Shown: positions 63,816 to 64,000 of the stretch, in pieces
Position numbering within the stretch: position 1 is the stretch's first letter
How the letters are laid out: each line of letters starts with the position of its first letter
Assembly (NCBI RefSeq): GCF_010119225.1
Contig: NZ_WNKF01000022.1
Span: 21,238-85,237, forward strand
Length of the DNA stretch: 64,000 nucleotides
Source: Cyclobacterium roseum
Lineage (GTDB): Bacteria > Bacteroidota > Bacteroidia > Cytophagales > Cyclobacteriaceae
Reading direction: 5' to 3'
The notes under the pieces: model-generated
Database searches by the model: none
Seen by the model: only the letters and a program-made list of their open reading frames with translations
Told to the model about the DNA's origin: nothing
Position numbers and translations under genes: made by a program

Positions 63816-64000
63816 GTGAATATAGGTCAAAAAGTTGACCGTTCCAACGGGTGAAAGTCCCTTAAGCGCGGGGGTAATTCCGATTATGTCGGGACAGGCT
63901 GTCCCGAAGCCAAGCAAGTGGCAAAGCTTGTCCCGCCAAAGCGGGGCTGGTTTGCCGTGAGGCATGCAGTGAAGTAAGCCAGACTGCGGTGTCTGTACTG
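63816..64000 (+). mobile_element. Probable 5' part of a group II intron, continues past the window
   Basis: Sequence from gtgaatataggtcaaaa is related to 51478-51590 and contains ccaacgggtgaaagtccc, similar to domain I of bacterial group II introns, then complementary pieces such as gtcgggacaggctgtccc and cttgtcccgccaaagcgggg. It starts 17 nt after hairpin element C. Bacterial group II introns of class C often insert after inverted repeats or terminators, so this placement is fitting. A reverse transcriptase, if present, would lie outside the window. Assignment is inference. Confidence 0.5.

Overview
The window looks like a chromosomal segment of a marine or sediment-type Bacteroidota, most likely order Cytophagales and close to Cyclobacteriaceae. 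The basis is gene content and style: an E2 subunit with two lipoyl domains, BshA (bacillithiol), a GH3-beta-lactamase fusion, lipoprotein sulfatases, a DUF1501/PSD1 cytochrome pair, a carboxypeptidase-regulatory-like TonB-dependent receptor, and TAnnTTTG promoter-like boxes. No rRNA or tRNA gene, phage, CRISPR array or transposase was recognised. The genus is inference only.

Region by region. (1) 0-31 kb is dense and mostly housekeeping: the edge of a secreted protein, murF, a three-gene 2-oxoglutarate dehydrogenase operon (odhA-odhB-lpdA), an SDR epimerase, a fatty acid hydroxylase, bshA, the GH3-beta-lactamase enzyme, a mutL operon with two rhomboid proteases, a TetR regulator, rlmN, a sulfatase, clpB, glsA, and a three-gene secreted catabolic module (TIM-barrel epimerase, DUF1501, PSD1). 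(2) 31.0-32.8 kb is a strip of gene remnants (SGNH hydrolase, zinc-type alcohol dehydrogenase, family-28 glycosyltransferase) around one intact small membrane protein. (3) 32.8-49.2 kb is accessory: a porin, DUF1801, oxidoreductases, DoxX, an arabinofuranosidase-like glycosidase, a DUF433/DUF5615 toxin-antitoxin pair, an internally deleted amidohydrolase, a broken DUF418 gene, a sulfotransferase, a PQQ dehydrogenase, NTF2-like proteins and a TonB-dependent receptor. (4) 49.6-60.2 kb holds a two-RCK potassium channel, a YrzE-like membrane protein, a CHAD protein, DUF1080, DUF5995, a second sulfatase with a Gfo/Idh remnant at its end, and an esterase lipoprotein. (5) 60.3-64.0 kb is mobile-looking: pieces resembling group II intron ends, a UPF0175/DUF3368 pair whose toxin has an in-frame stop, a Fic protein, an unknown membrane protein, and three related hairpin elements placed between these genes.

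How the genes work together. The left half supplies core energy metabolism, wall synthesis, thiol redox, mismatch repair and protein quality control. Secreted and lipoprotein enzymes at 20-22, 25-31, 36-38 and 54-60 kb (sulfatases, DUF1080, DUF1501/PSD1, arabinofuranosidase-like, esterase) fit a lifestyle of degrading sulfated or decorated polysaccharides. From about 38 kb to the right edge every intact gene reads on the minus strand, and decayed genes are frequent.

The most unusual structure is the right-hand arrangement in which related imperfect hairpins start within about 20 nt of the stop codons of single accessory genes. It resembles a gene-cassette array without a visible integrase, and group II intron-like sequence lies just past the outermost hairpin.
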